The translations under genes and the position numbers were made by a program. The notes under the pieces are model-generated. The model was not told the origin of the DNA. It did no database searches and was given only the letters and a program-made list of their open reading frames with translations. A stretch of 64,000 bases of DNA from Cristatella mucedo. Its lineage: Eukaryota > Bryozoa > Phylactolaemata > Cristatellidae. Shown here piece after piece: positions 21,301 to 36,300 of the stretch. Position 1 is the first letter of the stretch, and each line of letters begins with the position of its first letter. The stretch is from positions 8,966,501 through 9,030,500 of the forward strand of contig WPIO01000005.1 in the NCBI GenBank assembly GCA_009760855.2, written 5' to 3'.

Positions 21301-24300
21301 ATCAATAGGCTTATTTATTGATAACTGATTGCCTAATCTTGTTAAATGTCTTAAACTTACAGTTTTGAACTCCTAAAACTGATAATAATTTTCTGGCTAG
21401 GCTTTTGGGTAATGAGTTGTACGGTTATGCCAATACGTGCTTCACCTGTTTAGAAAATTTGATATTGATGTGCAAAACCTTAAGAAAGAGTAAATAATCT
21501 TGATCTATCACTCTTTTAAAAATAATAATGGTAAAAATAATGCACTTGATAAAGCACCCTCAGAGAACTTAATCTCTTTCTAGGCGCTTTACATTTGCTG
21601 CAAAGGGAATTTCACTTGCAAAACTATTGGTCAATCCATGCAAGAAGAACTTAAATTATCACTTAAAAATAAAAAAAGCATTATTTGGCTCAAAATTTTA
21701 TTACAATGTGAATGTAGTTTTTATTTTGATTAAATATCAGCGCCCAACTATGAAGATATTTGAAAAGGTAATATGCATGTTGAATTTGATATCAAATCAA
21801 TTTCAATTATTATCTTTTATAGAAACAAGTTAAGTAAGCATTCAATAGAAAAAACCTGAAGTATCAATTGAAATAAGATACCCAGATTTAATACAATATT
21901 AATAACGTAGTTGTTGACCACGCTCAGAGAACTTAATCTCACTTGGCACTTTATATGTGTTGTAAAGAAAGCATTTTCTAATGGTTAGTGTTAACATGCA
22001 CAATGTCAACGAGCTTAACGTGGTTAAAGGTGACATACGCAGAATCATGTGTAAATATGGTTAGTTGCAGCATGCTCAGCACGCTTAAGCACACAAAGGA
22101 GAATCACGGATAACCAATAACTTTTGTGATACATAGATTCGTTTAAATCGTCTGTTTAAATATTCTCCAGTCAGGTAATATCATGACGTCAGTCAGTTAT
22201 GAGTTCCAGGCTTTAGGAGAGTGCTAACTAAAAGCATGGTCTCCAATTGATTTGAGGTTTGGACGAGGTCTAGCTTAACAATTTGAATCAGAACAGTGTG
22301 AGGTTTGATGCCTACCCTGATGGAAGAGTAGTTCCTATAGGTCGGCTGGAGCTAGACAATAAAGAGACCTATAGGGGAGTGATAGAAGAGTTCACTTGAC
22401 CAGTTTGTTTTAATGCCTAAAAGAATTCTCTGTAGCTCCTATAGTTAGTTACTTACTTAAAAGTTTGCATTTCTCTCACATCGATCTTTATTAAGGTGCG
22501 CATCCCAAACGCAGATTCTATGTTGGCGATAAAAGGATTACTAATTCCAGTTTTAGTTTTGTTGGATCACTTGAGTAAAAGTAGAATTTTGAAGAATTCT
22601 TCTAAGTGCATATTTATGACCGTATTTTTATCTCCTAAATGTTAACATTTTCCATGAGATTTAGTAAAAAAAAACTTCAAGAATTTCCTCTCAAAAGCCA
22701 ATGAATGGCTACGTTGTAGAGATGGACTTAATACTCTGGTCCCAATTTTTTGAGAAATTTCTCAAAATGTGATGGTCCACACTCCGCCCCATCATGAAGC
22801 TGACGAATTTAACGCCAGTAGCTACGAGTCGCGGCTGACAGTGCATGCCTACGTGGGAAATAATGGGTCAGGGTGACCAAGTGATTCTTTATCCGAAAAG
22901 TTAAACTGTGTGCCTCCAAGATTATTGGGAGCTCCGATTATGAAAGCAGCAAACAAGTTTTTTGAGTAAGCAGTTAGCTTAGCAAAGAAATTATTCACCC
23001 ATATCAATAGCGTTTATATCCGTAAAGTTTTGAAAAGGGGCTCACAAATTAATTTTTTGATTGCATCAGCATGCATGTAATGGGAAAAATTCAGTAATAC
23101 TAAGAGACAACAGTTCTTTAATCCAGTTTAATGTCAAAAGAATATGGCGAAATTGCAAATTCCTCAATTGATTGTGTCAGAAATTGGAATACATATAACT
23201 AAATACTGTAGTGGTTGAGCCACTGCTTTAATTTCTCCCCCTGCTCTAAGCAACACACCAGGTCCGCCATTTCCATGTCACAACAAATTATAAGTACTTG
23301 TAACATCTTATGTAGTTTCTACTGCAAGGCAAGGTGTACCAGCAGCTATGTAGGCGGTCTAAAGACGAACCGTTCCAGCTCTCTCAAAGTAGGATTCCAG
23401 ATCTTTTAAATGAGTCTTTTTTGTATTAAATACATTAAGACACACCGATGCACTTTCGTAATGGGAAGCCGTGATCTCCTCCTTCAGCTTTTTTTTGCTG
23501 CATGCTTCCAGTGGATATGAGACATTATTTTATATACTGTTATAGCTTAGCAGTTAGTATTTCCCAAACAAACACGGTAGAGAAGCACTTCGAGGCAAGA
23601 AATCGGCCCGTATATCACGTTATCGAAGCTCGAACAAATGCCACTTCTGAAGTAGGCATTCTGTCAACACATGAATTCGATCAACTTACTATGGTGATGC
23701 ATCGCGTATCAAAACTAGAGATTAAATGTTTTCGATGCCTATCCGTTGAAAGCAGCAAAAGTGTTCGGCACTTATAGTGCTCTTGGATACTTTTCCATAA
23801 GTCAAAACCGGACGATGATGACGACTGTATCTGATGGTGGAAATTAGCATCCTGTGCAAACCCTATATATTTACTGGCTTTCTTCAGTGACCAAAATAGA
23901 TAACTTATATGAAGTCAGTTATGCATTGACGAAATAAATTGCTGTAATAATATTATGAAGCATAAGTTTTAAATTTGTATTTAACTTGTATGGACCCACT
24001 GGCGCTCACCCAAGGTCTCCACGGTGGTATGTCGGCGCTAGGTTAAGAAACCCTCACATATATAAGGCTGCCTAGCACATGCTAATAACAATAAGAATAA
24101 TAATAAGACATTCATATAGCACCTTACTAGAACTGAGCGCCCAGAGACATTTTGAGTTCTCTGAGGGCGCTTTCTCAAGTGCATTATTATTATTATTATT
24201 ATAATTCTCTCTCTCTGGGTACTTTACGCATACTGGAAATAAAGCATGTAAAAATTGTTAGTAAATTCTTACCAAAAAATCAGTGTTTGCATCATGCACA

Positions 24301-27300
24301 ACCTCATGTAGCTTCAAATTTGTCAAAACGCGAAATAGAGCCATAGTCATTCGATCGAGTGGAAATCAGATACCGTTTAACTGCTGGGAAGAAAATATTG
24401 GGGTAAAGTTGTTCAATGCAAAGAGGGCCTCAACTCGTTTCAAATTTATGTGAGCGAGAATTTTTTTCACGTATTCTCTTAGTAATACTAGAGAACAAGT
24501 TTAAGCAGTGCGTTATGTGTTCGTACAGGCATGCACGCACGAACGCTCGCTACAGAAACGTTCCCTAGACGGCAATGGCCAAGCTAAGAAGAGGTTGTAG
24601 TATCCCATTCATCTTGCTGTTCACCAGCTCTACTAACTCGTACTAACTCACTCGCTCCTTCGCTCATTCCTTAATTCTCTATCGCTCTGTTTTGCTCTCC
24701 TTCTCTCTTTGCTCTCACTCTCTCGAGGTCTCTCTAGTTTTATCACTGGAATCTTCTATATGTATATGTATATAAATATATTTATTTATTTTTATTTATA
24801 TACGTATAGGTGTATATATCGTGACTTTTCTCCTATGGTTTTCGCCCTTGTTGCTCTTTTTGATTTGCGTCCTTAACTAACTGCTGGAATTTGTAGTATG
24901 CGACCAAAGTTCACAGTAACCTGTAACCTGTAACCGAAGTAACCTGCTGTCGATTGGCTGATGTGACAAGTGCTCGATTACTTTTGATGTTCCCGGGTTT
25001 TTCTAAAAGACTGTGAGACGGCATGGACAGTGACAATCAGGCAAGCGATCACATCGGGGACCTGGACCTGCTGACTATAAGCTCACTCTGTGGTAGCAGA
25101 GTTAACTTCGAGTCTTAAAAAAACCACAGTGGTCTTCTTGCTCTTGGATGTGACAATGCCATCACATTGTCAGAGAGCTGCTGTGAATCAGCGTGTTGAG
25201 TAGTCTGTACCCAACCAAAAACCGCCACGAGCGGCTGAGGTCAGACGGCGTAGCTGCAATTCCACTAGACAGCCCCCGCTTGCCGGCGAATATTGTAAAG
25301 TGAATGGTTTTGAAAGCTCTTGATGCGAACTCTTGAGTGTAATGCCAGCGAACATGGTAATAGTTTATCAACACTTGCAACTTCATAAAAACACAAAAGT
25401 AAGTGAGTGTTACCATGGAGAGTTGGCTATGGCACTCCGACGTCCTAAGAGACTTTTGGTTTGCATTCTACAGTCAACAGCCTCCTCGAGCGCCAATGAA
25501 AAGACTCACAGCCGTTCACGAGGAGAACGGGCATGGTAAGCAGTGTAAAAGTAGCAGCGTAGGACTGCTGAATGGAGTTTGCCACAGTCGGCTCCATGAG
25601 CTAGATCTATTCGCACACTATCATGGCAGGGTAGCACAGCAGAATAGGCTGATGCAGTTAAATTCGCAAGCACCTTAGCCAGGAAGGCGTGGTATGAAGA
25701 TTGTTTGAAAATTCCAGACCAGGCACATCGCAAACATGTTCCAACACGGCAAAGCAGGGCTTCTTCGTGGGTTGGCATGAGTGATTTTAAGAGAGCGGCA
25801 TTAAACGACACGCTGCAACTTCTTCGTCCGCCTGCATGCTGCATGCAGCAATCATACCACTGCCAATTTCGGAGCCGTGCTCGCCAGTATGCGATCTACG
25901 ATGAAGCTCATCTCGTCCTCTGGCGTCTCCAGACCTTCTTCATCTCTGTACTTTTTCGAATACAGCTGCAGATCGTAGCCGCTGGACTCCGCCGCCCACG
26001 CCCAGAACATACCTAAAGAGAAGCAGCGAAGGCGAAAGGTTAGCCGGCCCCCGGAGTGGCCTCCCTTGAAGGATAGATCAGAGGTCAGCGTCCTAGGCTT
26101 TTCTGAGAAAACAGCTCACAAAACTCGACTGCTAGCTGCTGGTCGAAACGTGCGCCGAACACCTAACATATTGCTTCGGTCAATCAACGTGATGGTCGGA
26201 CGATTTCGAAAGCCGGAGTTCCAGTCGGTCCCGAGCCCAGCTAGAGCTTCTTCCCCACTGCTCGTCATTGCTCTGCTCTCCTAGCTCCAAAGGTGTTCAA
26301 GCCAAGCTCAGCGATGCTGATCTAAGCGGTCCATTGATGCTCTGATCACGGACGTGCTCTGAGCCTCCATGCATAGGCTATTCGGTGACCGCACGCCGTC
26401 GGGTATTCTCGGCAATATAAGTGAGCATTAGCATTAACCTTCACGCATGCCGTCCGTCGTACACGGACAGCAGAGCTCGTACGGCACGAATGCGTGCGTG
26501 TCTGTGTGTGTGTGTGTTCGCGTGCGTGTGCGTGTGCTCGCGTGAGTATCATCCGTCTGTAACTTCTCAACACCACAAAGGACTAAGCAGGACAACTGAA
26601 AGCCTAAGCGACATTCGGTACACCTTTGGTAGCCTACAGACTTCATCTCAAGCAACCACGAGAGGATCAGAAGCATAGCAGAGTCAGCGGGTCAGTCGAG
26701 GATGTGATTAGCACGGAAGTAGCTCTTCAGGATGGCTCGAAAGGATCTACCACTCAATGTCAGCGGCAGAAGAATATATGTCGCTGGACGAGAGATCAGT
26801 AGCATAAATGCTACGGACCTGCTCTCTTCCTTATACCTCGTAATGGAATGTTTATTAATTGCTAATCGATGATGAAATCGAGCTTCCAGGAGGTACCGTT
26901 ATAGCAGTCTAATCTGCTCAAATAGTTTCCTGCATTCCATGGACCAGAGTGCACCTGGGGAGGGTGAACGAGAGCTCACTCATCATAGTCTCTGCAAGTG
27001 CTCGCTCCACCTCCGCACAGTCATTTTAGATTGGCTGCCACAGCTTGTGCCTTTAGTCTCAGCTCTGAATTCAGCTGAACTTCCTTCCCGCGTGCACACT
27101 TAAGAATTCGGTAGCACCACGTTCCATTCAACATCCACCGGTAAATAGCTGTTCTGGGGAATCTGAATGTTAGCGGCAGCCGCAGGCAGTCTACATGTCT
27201 CCATGTTCTATCAGTCATTGTTCCACCATTTATGAGAGGATGTACCTCTGCCGACAGTGACGTGACGAGAGCTGGCAGTCGGATGTAATCAAGACAAGAA

Positions 27301-30300
27301 AAGGACAGCCAGTAGTGCATAGGAAGAGTCTGAATAATGCGATCGAGACAAGTGCAGACGTAAAGACGACAAAGCGACGAGGCACAAGCTCGGTGCTTTG
27401 CAAACGCTCGATATAGAATGAGCAGAGTCCGGAAAATAACTTCTCAGCTAAATCTGTCTGCGAACATCAGGGTGCCGGTTGAAACTATGAATCTCTAGCA
27501 TATTTTTACACGCATATTCCTGTATTTGCTAATGTGTAGGTAGACACAGATGAACAGTAGCCATCGATGGGAAAGCCTGCTGATTGCCTTCTGTATCGTT
27601 TATATATCGACAAAATTCTTGTGTCAAAAATGGAAGAGAAGAACAGATTTACCTCTGAGACATGTTATTGTTTGTATGTTAAAAACAGCAATGTATTCCA
27701 TTGATGTTGCCATAAAGAGCCAGCTAAATTGCTTAGCTTTTTTAGATAAACATTTCTAGTCGTTAAAGGTTTTTCCGGGTTTACATGTTTTGTTTGGCTC
27801 CTGGAGAGGCCACCACGAGAAATATTCTTCTTGCCGATGTGTATGCCGAGTACAATCTAGGCTTTCATTTCTATTCGGATGACACTCAGTCATGCCTTTG
27901 CTTGATGCTTTCCAGGCCTTCAGCATGTCAAACTCTCAACTTCCTTGGTACACGTATTGATGACATCCGCACGTGAATGGCCGCAACTTTTCTTAAATGG
28001 ACTGATGGTTAAACACACTTTGTAGTTATGGGCCAACAAAGTGTGACTTAGAAATTGGAAAGGCTAAAGCTCAAACCTGGATCTACTAGCATACCTCCTG
28101 TTGAATCTTCACGAAATCTAAGTGTCGTGTTCCAAAGTGACCTTTCGTGAGAAAGACCACATCAGCTCCGCAGTTAAATGTACCTACTTTCAGCTGCTTA
28201 AGATTGCTAAAATTCAAGCTGGTTTAGACAGAGATATCACGTCTAACTTGGTCGTGCATTTGTGATATCCAGTCTGGACTTGTGTAACTCACTGCTTGCT
28301 ATTCCACCGGCCTGTGCAATCAGACGCTGGCAGCTGGTGCGAAAGTCTGCAGCTAGGCTCGTCTGTCGTGAGCCTCGCAGTTTCCACATCACACCACGTC
28401 TCACCGACCTGCACTGGCTCCCAGTCAAGCAACGCATTCACTTCAAGGTTGTTAAAAATCTTTTAGATTGCTTTATTCTTTGGCTTCCGCTTACCTATCA
28501 GATCCATTACCCCACCAGAATAAGTATCGCACCATCCGCTTTTCGGAATCTAAATGTTTACCTATACATCGTACAATCCTCAAATCATCTGGCTACCGTG
28601 CTTTTAGTTCATATGTTCCCAGTGCGTGGAACTCACTTTGACTTTCGTCACATGTCCTGGCTCGACTGCATTTAAAAAGAAACCACAAACGCGTTTCTTC
28701 ATCATGGCATTTAGTGATCCCTGTGATTCGTCCTGTATACGCTCATGAGTGCTGACACTGTCCGTGCTGCCACTAACCATACTTGCATGCTGACTTTGTA
28801 CATGTCCCCTAACTATGTTATTCTTGTTGTTTATTAAGCATGCTACAGCTAACAGTTCGATAGAGCTTCCTTTGCAGAAAATGTAAAGCGCCTAGAAAGA
28901 GATAAGGTTCTCCTGGGCGCTTTATCGAATGTACTATTATTGATTTTTTCATTATCACGCCATGGGATAAGCTCTGATGGCAGCTATCATTTCAGCATTT
29001 CGCAAAATGTTCGCTTACTCTGCTAGGCTGTGGCCTTTTAAAGCTAAGAAATTAACAAAGTAGCCGCTGTTGCAATCAATGTCTCTAGTGCACGTTTTTA
29101 ATTAAAATCTCTTCAATACGTAACTGTAGAAGGAAGTGATAAGCGAGCAGGTCCACGGCTTAATAGTGTAGTCGCTCTAAGTCGTTTCCCGCAGTAAATT
29201 CGGAACCAAAAGTGCAATTATAATGCCAAGACGCAAAAGATTTGTGACTTGTGATGCAATGGAGATGCCGAATTCTATCTAGGATAAACATTCTTCCCTA
29301 GATAATAAGCCACGGTGTGATGGTTTCGATAAGACTTGTAGAAGAGATCAGATTAGGCACTCTCAGTACCCGGGAGGTCATTGGGAACGTTGTTCTAACG
29401 AAAGAAACTACTAACATACCATAATCTCCTGCAGCACGAACATATAGTCTTAATTCTGCAATTTTTTCCAGTATTATTATTGTTTATTGAGCATGCCACA
29501 CTAATTATTCGATCGTGCTCCCTTTACAACAAATTTAACGTGTCAAGAAAAAGGTTGAGTCTTTGAGAGCGCTATATCAAATTATTATTATTATCATTAT
29601 TATTAATAAACAGTTTCGAAAAAATAAGAGATCAGAAGTGGGTAATACAAGGGGGAAGATTTAGTACAAGAAAATGCACGATGTGTCACGATGGGAGTAA
29701 TAATCTTATTGCTCATTCAGCCGCGATCTCCAGATGGTCATGTGGGGGCAGAGAAATTGTGACGTTTTCTACGTTTGTTGATTGCAACCCTGGCATGCTA
29801 TTATTCGAATTTTAAATCAGAAGACTGCATATTACAGCCATCCGCATTAGGTCTTGAGCTGCTACAATATAGTGGTATTGAACTTCACAGAAGTTGCTCT
29901 AGTCAATGCTTTTACTTTCTACTTACTGTGGCTCTAAATATAGCAGTCCTTGGTCAGATTTACAAAGCATGTAATCGAAGTTCTGGTCCATCGCAGAATT
30001 AGAGTTGGAGGAACATTTACTGATCTCAAAACGGCATCAGCACGTATCAGACACTGCTAGTGGTAAAATTTCTCAGGTGTTATTCATTGTACTTCAAAGA
30101 AACTTATTCGAAAAATCTTGTAGTAGAAGTCAGCATAATGAGATTATGTACGAACTCAGACGAGCCCCGTTCAAGCCAATTCTGTATACTATCCCCTGCT
30201 TTTTGCTGTTAAATGAAGCTCTTTATGCGTTTCTTAGACTAATCTTTACTAAGATTTAGCTCATCAGGCTTACAGTGTGAACTATCTCAGCAACCGCCGG

Positions 30301-33300
30301 CATTTTTTGCTATTAAGTACTACACGACCATAAACACGGCATCCGTACAAAGTACAGTAAGAAGTCTATTCAGTGCCAGTATTTACAAGCAGAAATCCGT
30401 TCTATAAGCTAGGCGGAAGCAGGGGGTCCCAAAGTTACTTCGACATTGCGCCATGGCTTCAGCAGTCTGTTTATTTCAGTGAATAAAGCCAAACTTGTGT
30501 CTCACTTTCCAACACCAAGCACTGCTATTGTTACTTATCCGTTGCAGAGTTTTCTTCAAATATTTTTATTTCTTACGAGCATCGTATGCGGAAACCAATA
30601 CATGTAAAACATGTTTAAAGTTTATCTGGCTGCTTTTGACTTGGTTGCTTCAGCAGTGAATTTCATGCACTGACTGACTCATTGTCTCTTGTGGCTCATG
30701 TTCTAGGCCCCATCACTAGTCACATCACGGGCAAACACTCGACCAAGTCTTCTCGTACAGCTGCACATTGTCATCACCAATTACTACCAAATTCTGCTTA
30801 TCCGACCCCATGCGGATCACATTCAGTCTAAAATGTGTGCTCTCATCTTCTTCATCATCTAAAATCACTTTAGAGTCGCGAAACCTCAAGACCCTTGAGA
30901 TCAATGCTGTCCTTGCAAAGATATCTGCCTCGCCTCTTCTGCTCAATCTCTCTTACGACCTGTCATCATTGCTAGATTGCTACATTACAGCACTAGCTGA
31001 CTTGCTCATGAGCTTGCTCCTCTGACTTGGAGCACTGTGGGCCCTCGTTCAGACGGCCTACGGTTTACCACAGGCATTAAAATAACTAGATCTACTAAGC
31101 GCAGGCTTGAAACAGCATACAAAAGATCAGGACTGACTTTAGATAGAATGTCCGTCTACAGGCATACGAGGACAAATTTAGATCGTACCAATCAATCCTA
31201 GACAAGGTCAAGTCAAGCTTTCATAAAAAACTTTGTAGAATCACAGATACACAATCCGAAAATGCTAGCATCTACAATCAACGATCTCCTTAACCGCTCC
31301 CAGGTTAGCTTCTTACCTAGTGATTCTCGAGGTGATCTAGCCGATCGCGTTCTAGCTTATTTTGCAACAAGATTAACATGATCAGAGAGTCCGTCTCTAG
31401 GGTGATAAAATTCTGCCAGGAGTCTTGTCCCACAATTCCATGCACCACTTTATTGTCCACATTCAATGAGGCCTCTAGTGACTTCTTTCTGAAGTGTATA
31501 TACCTAGAAAGAGATTGAGTTCTCAGAGGGCGTTATATGAAATGCATTATTATTAATGATTATATAATTATGACATCAAAACTAAATAAGACAATTAGTC
31601 CTCTGTACCATATTCTCTCTGCCTTGCCTCTAGGATCCATAAATCTGCTGCTGTCGCCATGCCTATCTAAAATCACAAATATATCATTAGCCTGAGGTCA
31701 TATCCCAAAACTTTGTGTCAAAAAGGCTATATTCAGGCCACTACTCTAGAAAGAACAACTAGACCAAGAGAACTTGAACAACTTCCACCTAGTTTCTCTT
31801 CTAACTGTTTTATCTGAGACAAGGGAACGAGTAGTAGGAGACCAGTCGAACTAAGAGATCTAAAATTCAAATCTGGATAGTAAGCTCCAGTCTAGATTTA
31901 GAGCTAGTCACTCAACAGCATCCGCCTAGCTTCCGGTGTACAACAGCTTCCTACTTAGGAATGCAGACTTAGGTAGAGTATATCCACTTGTTTTGCTCAA
32001 TCTTTCGGCAGCTTTTTATACCATCGATCACAGAGTTCCTCCTCGAATGCCACGCATCTCGCATGGGCAGCACTGGTACTGCAACACTGTGGTTTTAAGT
32101 CCAATGCCGGTGGGGGACTCGAGAGTGTTCATCTGAATGCACAAAGATCATCGGAGGAACGTCTGAAATATGTGGTTCCTCAGGACTGATTGGTCTGGGT
32201 CTTTTCACGGTTGCTACTCTCCCTCTTGCCAATGTGATTGCCAGGCACGATCAAGGCTTTCGCTTCAAAGAACGTGAAATTCAGTTGTAAGTTTGCATTG
32301 ATTCCTACTAGGTCTCCAGCTTGTCGATATCTCTCAACCCCCTTGCTGCATATATTGATGACATCCACAAAATTAAAGGAAGCTAAATTTTTTCAATTTG
32401 AAAGATGATAAAACCAACCTACTAGTTGTAGCTAAACCAATTGTGATTCAAAGATTGGAAAAGCTAACGTTAAAAATTGGCTCTGCAAGCATCCTCTCGG
32501 TTGAATCTGCAATAATCAAGATGGTTTATTACAAAGTGACCTTTTATTAGACGTCCGCATCAGCTCCGCATTCAAGTCTGCCTACGTTAAGGTGCACAAA
32601 ATTGCTAAAATTTATCTGGGATTGTTTTGACAGGGATAACACATTAAATTACTCCACGCATTTGTGATATCCCGTTTCGGCTTCTGTAACTCATCGCTTG
32701 CTGGTCTTCCGGCCTGTGCAATCAGGCGCTAACAATGGTGCAAAACTGTGCAGCTGGGCGTGTTTTTCGCCAGTGTCGCAGTTGCCACATCAAACCGTTT
32801 CTAGCTAACCTGCACTGCCTCCCAGTGAAGTAGCACATCGACTTCTAGGTTCTGTCGTTCATTTTCAGGTCCCATCATTCTTTGGCTCCAGCCAACCAAT
32901 TGCATTTGCTGCACCACGAGGCTAAGCATCGTACCACCCACTTTTTGGAATCTAACGGTTTTTCTATACCTAATGCGAACCTCAAATCCTTTGGAGACCG
33001 CGCCTTAGTTCACGAGCTCCTAAAGCCTGAAATTCACTTCAAACTGGCGTCACGACATTACCTGAATTGAACTCATTAAAAAAAGCTAAAAATGAATATA
33101 TTTATTCTAGCATTTAGTGGGTCCTTATGACGAGTCCTTTGTGTGCTTTTGCATGTTAATACTGTGCATGCTGCCAATAACCATATTTGTGATGCTTTGG
33201 ATATTAATACTGTTAATGCCACTTCTAATAGTGTTTTTCTTGTTATCATTGAGAATGCTATCACTAACCATTTGATGATGCTTCCTTTGTAGTGAATGTA

Positions 33301-36300
33301 CAGTGCCTAAAAAAAGATTAGGTTATTTTTCGGCTTTGTAATAAATGCGTTTTTTTACTATTATTATTTTAATGAGCTCTTGGTTATCCAGGATGACTTA
33401 CTTGTAATTTAAAGTCAAAATAGCTCTTGGATTAACCATGTGTTACGTGTAAGTAGAATATAAGGGCAGAGCCCGGTTTGCTGCATACGCTGTGTTAAAA
33501 TGTTAAGCTTTTATTAAAGTATATAGAATCTCCCCCACATATTAATTGAGGCACGGAAGCTCTAAAATAATACAAGTCGTCCAACGTTTGAGTCGTATTC
33601 TCCTGCAAAAAATTCAAGCAACAACGGGTGAAGTGATTTCTGGGGTAGGTTATTTGTATGGCTCGCACTGGTACTCCCCAGGGCTATGCCCTCCGAAAAC
33701 CATTGGGAAGCAGAAAGCAGGAAACGTGAAAGATGATCAACGGCGAACCCATTTTAATTATTACATCTTTTTAATAGTGCTATTACTAACGAAGCCATTG
33801 GACATGGACTAGCTAACAGAGTTACTCGCGAAAATAGCACCGAACGCCAATGCTGCGATACAATTATTATTTTTAAGTTGACATGCGATTGCTGACGGCT
33901 GATGTAAAACATTTCGTAAAGATATAATAGCTTTCCCTCGTGCCTGATTTATTCGACGAAAGCAGAGCTATCTTATTGGTTCAGCTTATTACCATTAAGC
34001 TCTCCTTATCTACTCACCCGGCAGAGTGAATAATACTGCTTGCCCCAAGAGTATGAAGGAAACCCACTGATAATACGGAATTGTACGTGCCTCGTCGGGA
34101 ACTCCTGGTTGGTCTGCGTTGAAGAAGTCCGTATAGGTATTTTGCACCTACAATTATAGAAAATCTGCGAGCGAGAGAGTGCTAACTGCAGTAACTCGAG
34201 ACTGAGGCAAAGCGCTGCATCGAAAGATCTACCCAGCATACGCTTTCCGTGTACTCGATCCACTGGTCGGTGAACTCAGCCGGCGCATGGCAAGCGATTG
34301 GCTCCTTCGTAAGTGTGTCCAATGTGATAAAGGCAGCTATGACAACGAAAATAGCTGCAACGAGAAATGATCTAGCGGTCTTCAATGGTTAGTGCTGCAA
34401 GGCGAGCCTTTATAAACGAGCAAGCGGTCGATGCAGGCGTAGCCAGTAGACCGGCGGTCGAGCTGAATATCCTCTACCGAGGAGTGCAGTTGACCAATAA
34501 ACCCAACCTGCGGTCTTCTACTTGCAGAATTGTTAGGCTATCGATACAAGACTTCCGACGAGCCCCGATGTGCTTGGGCGAAATCGAAGTAGTGCGATTC
34601 GTCTCACGCCTTCCCGCGGTCGTCGAAGCAGCCGAGCGGTGACTCTGCTGCTCGGCTGCTGAGTGGCGTGACCAAATACACGTTCGCTAGTGGTGGCCTC
34701 TAGCTCCGCAGGGATGCGGGGGATCAACCGGTGCAGCAATTGACCCACAACAAGTACATTAAGCAGATGTATTTAAGTACAAGACTATTCGACCACAAAA
34801 GCTAGGCTTAACTGGCTGTATCACGGCAACGCAGCATTCATGTCTATCTACTTGTCAGGGGTCCAAAAGATTATACTATCCAAAAATGAGAAGGAAATTC
34901 TTTTAAGTTGTGATAACTAGAGCTTGAACCCTGGAAATTTGAGCTGCAAGCCAGGATTCCGTTGCCATTACTTTTTTCGGAACAACAAAGCACCTACTTT
35001 TTATTTTCAAGATCAACTCTGAGGTGGGAAGAACCGACGAAAGTCTTCGCGATCCCTGTCAAAAGTGACTCTGCGAGAAGGTGGACTGCAAGTGTGGAGG
35101 CTGGAAAAGCTATCAATGATGGATTAAACAGCGCTTATGTCTTTTGGAGCAACTGTCTTAAATACAAGTGGAACGCTAAAAACTGAATGCTTGCCTTGCC
35201 GACATTCAATCCTGGATGTCGAAATTCTTTTTGGAATTAAATGACGATAAAACCAAACTGCTGCTCATAGGACACCCTACGATTGTAGCCGGATTAAAAG
35301 ACTTTGCTCTTCTAATGGGTTATGCTGCTGTGTGACTACAAACATGTGCTCTAAATTTAGATATCGTTTTTGGCAGCTGCGTCAATTTTAAATGCTTCAT
35401 TCAGAAGACCGCTTCTACAGCTAGCCGTCACGCCCGATCCCTACCTAAGATAAGGAGCTGCCTTCCGCAGTGACTTGCAAAATATTTAAATAGCTCCTTA
35501 GGTCTGTATCGGCTCGACAATTGTAATTCCATTTTGGCTGGGCTACCAAAGAAAGCAACTAGGCGACTGCTGCTGACTATGAATAGGGCTGCAAGGCTAG
35601 TCTTCAAGTCCCAGAGGTTTGAGCACGTGTCTCCTTTGCTAAAAGAGCTAGGATGGATGCCGGTTGAGCAACGGATACAGAGAAAAGTTCTTAAAAAAAG
35701 TTCTTACCGACAAGGTCCGCCACGGCTTGGCTCCTTCGTACCTAACTGAACTGCTCCACCACGTTCAGCCTCTTTATAGCCTCAGCTCCTGTGTGGACAA
35801 TGAATTAGCTGTTCCATTCCTCCACATAAAGACCATTGGCGACAGAGGCTTTAACTTTGTAGGTCCTAGACTTAGGAAGTCGCTACCACAATTCTTACGC
35901 AACGGCAAATACTCTCCTGCTGCAAACTATGGCTCATCCTTTTCAGCGGTCCTGAGTTGCTACTGCCATGCTACTAACTACCACAACTGCTCTTCTGACT
36001 CTGCAATGCTTTTCACTTACTCTTTGTTGCTTGAGACGGAGTCTGTTGGCTACAGAATGTGTACCGAAAGCCTCTTAGGCTGTGAGTTCGCTTTATAAAA
36101 ATCTCCTGCGAAACACCTACATAGTCCTTATGACTTTTTGGAGTTACAGACAGAAAAACGTTGCATCACTTGTAACAAGAAGTGAAGCTGGCAGTCTCCT
36201 ACATAGTATTTGGAACTTTATCTTGTTGGCTCTATCACCACTTTGGTACAGCAGCTTAAGGAAGATTGAATGTATTAGGAAAAAATTTCAGGATCAAAAA

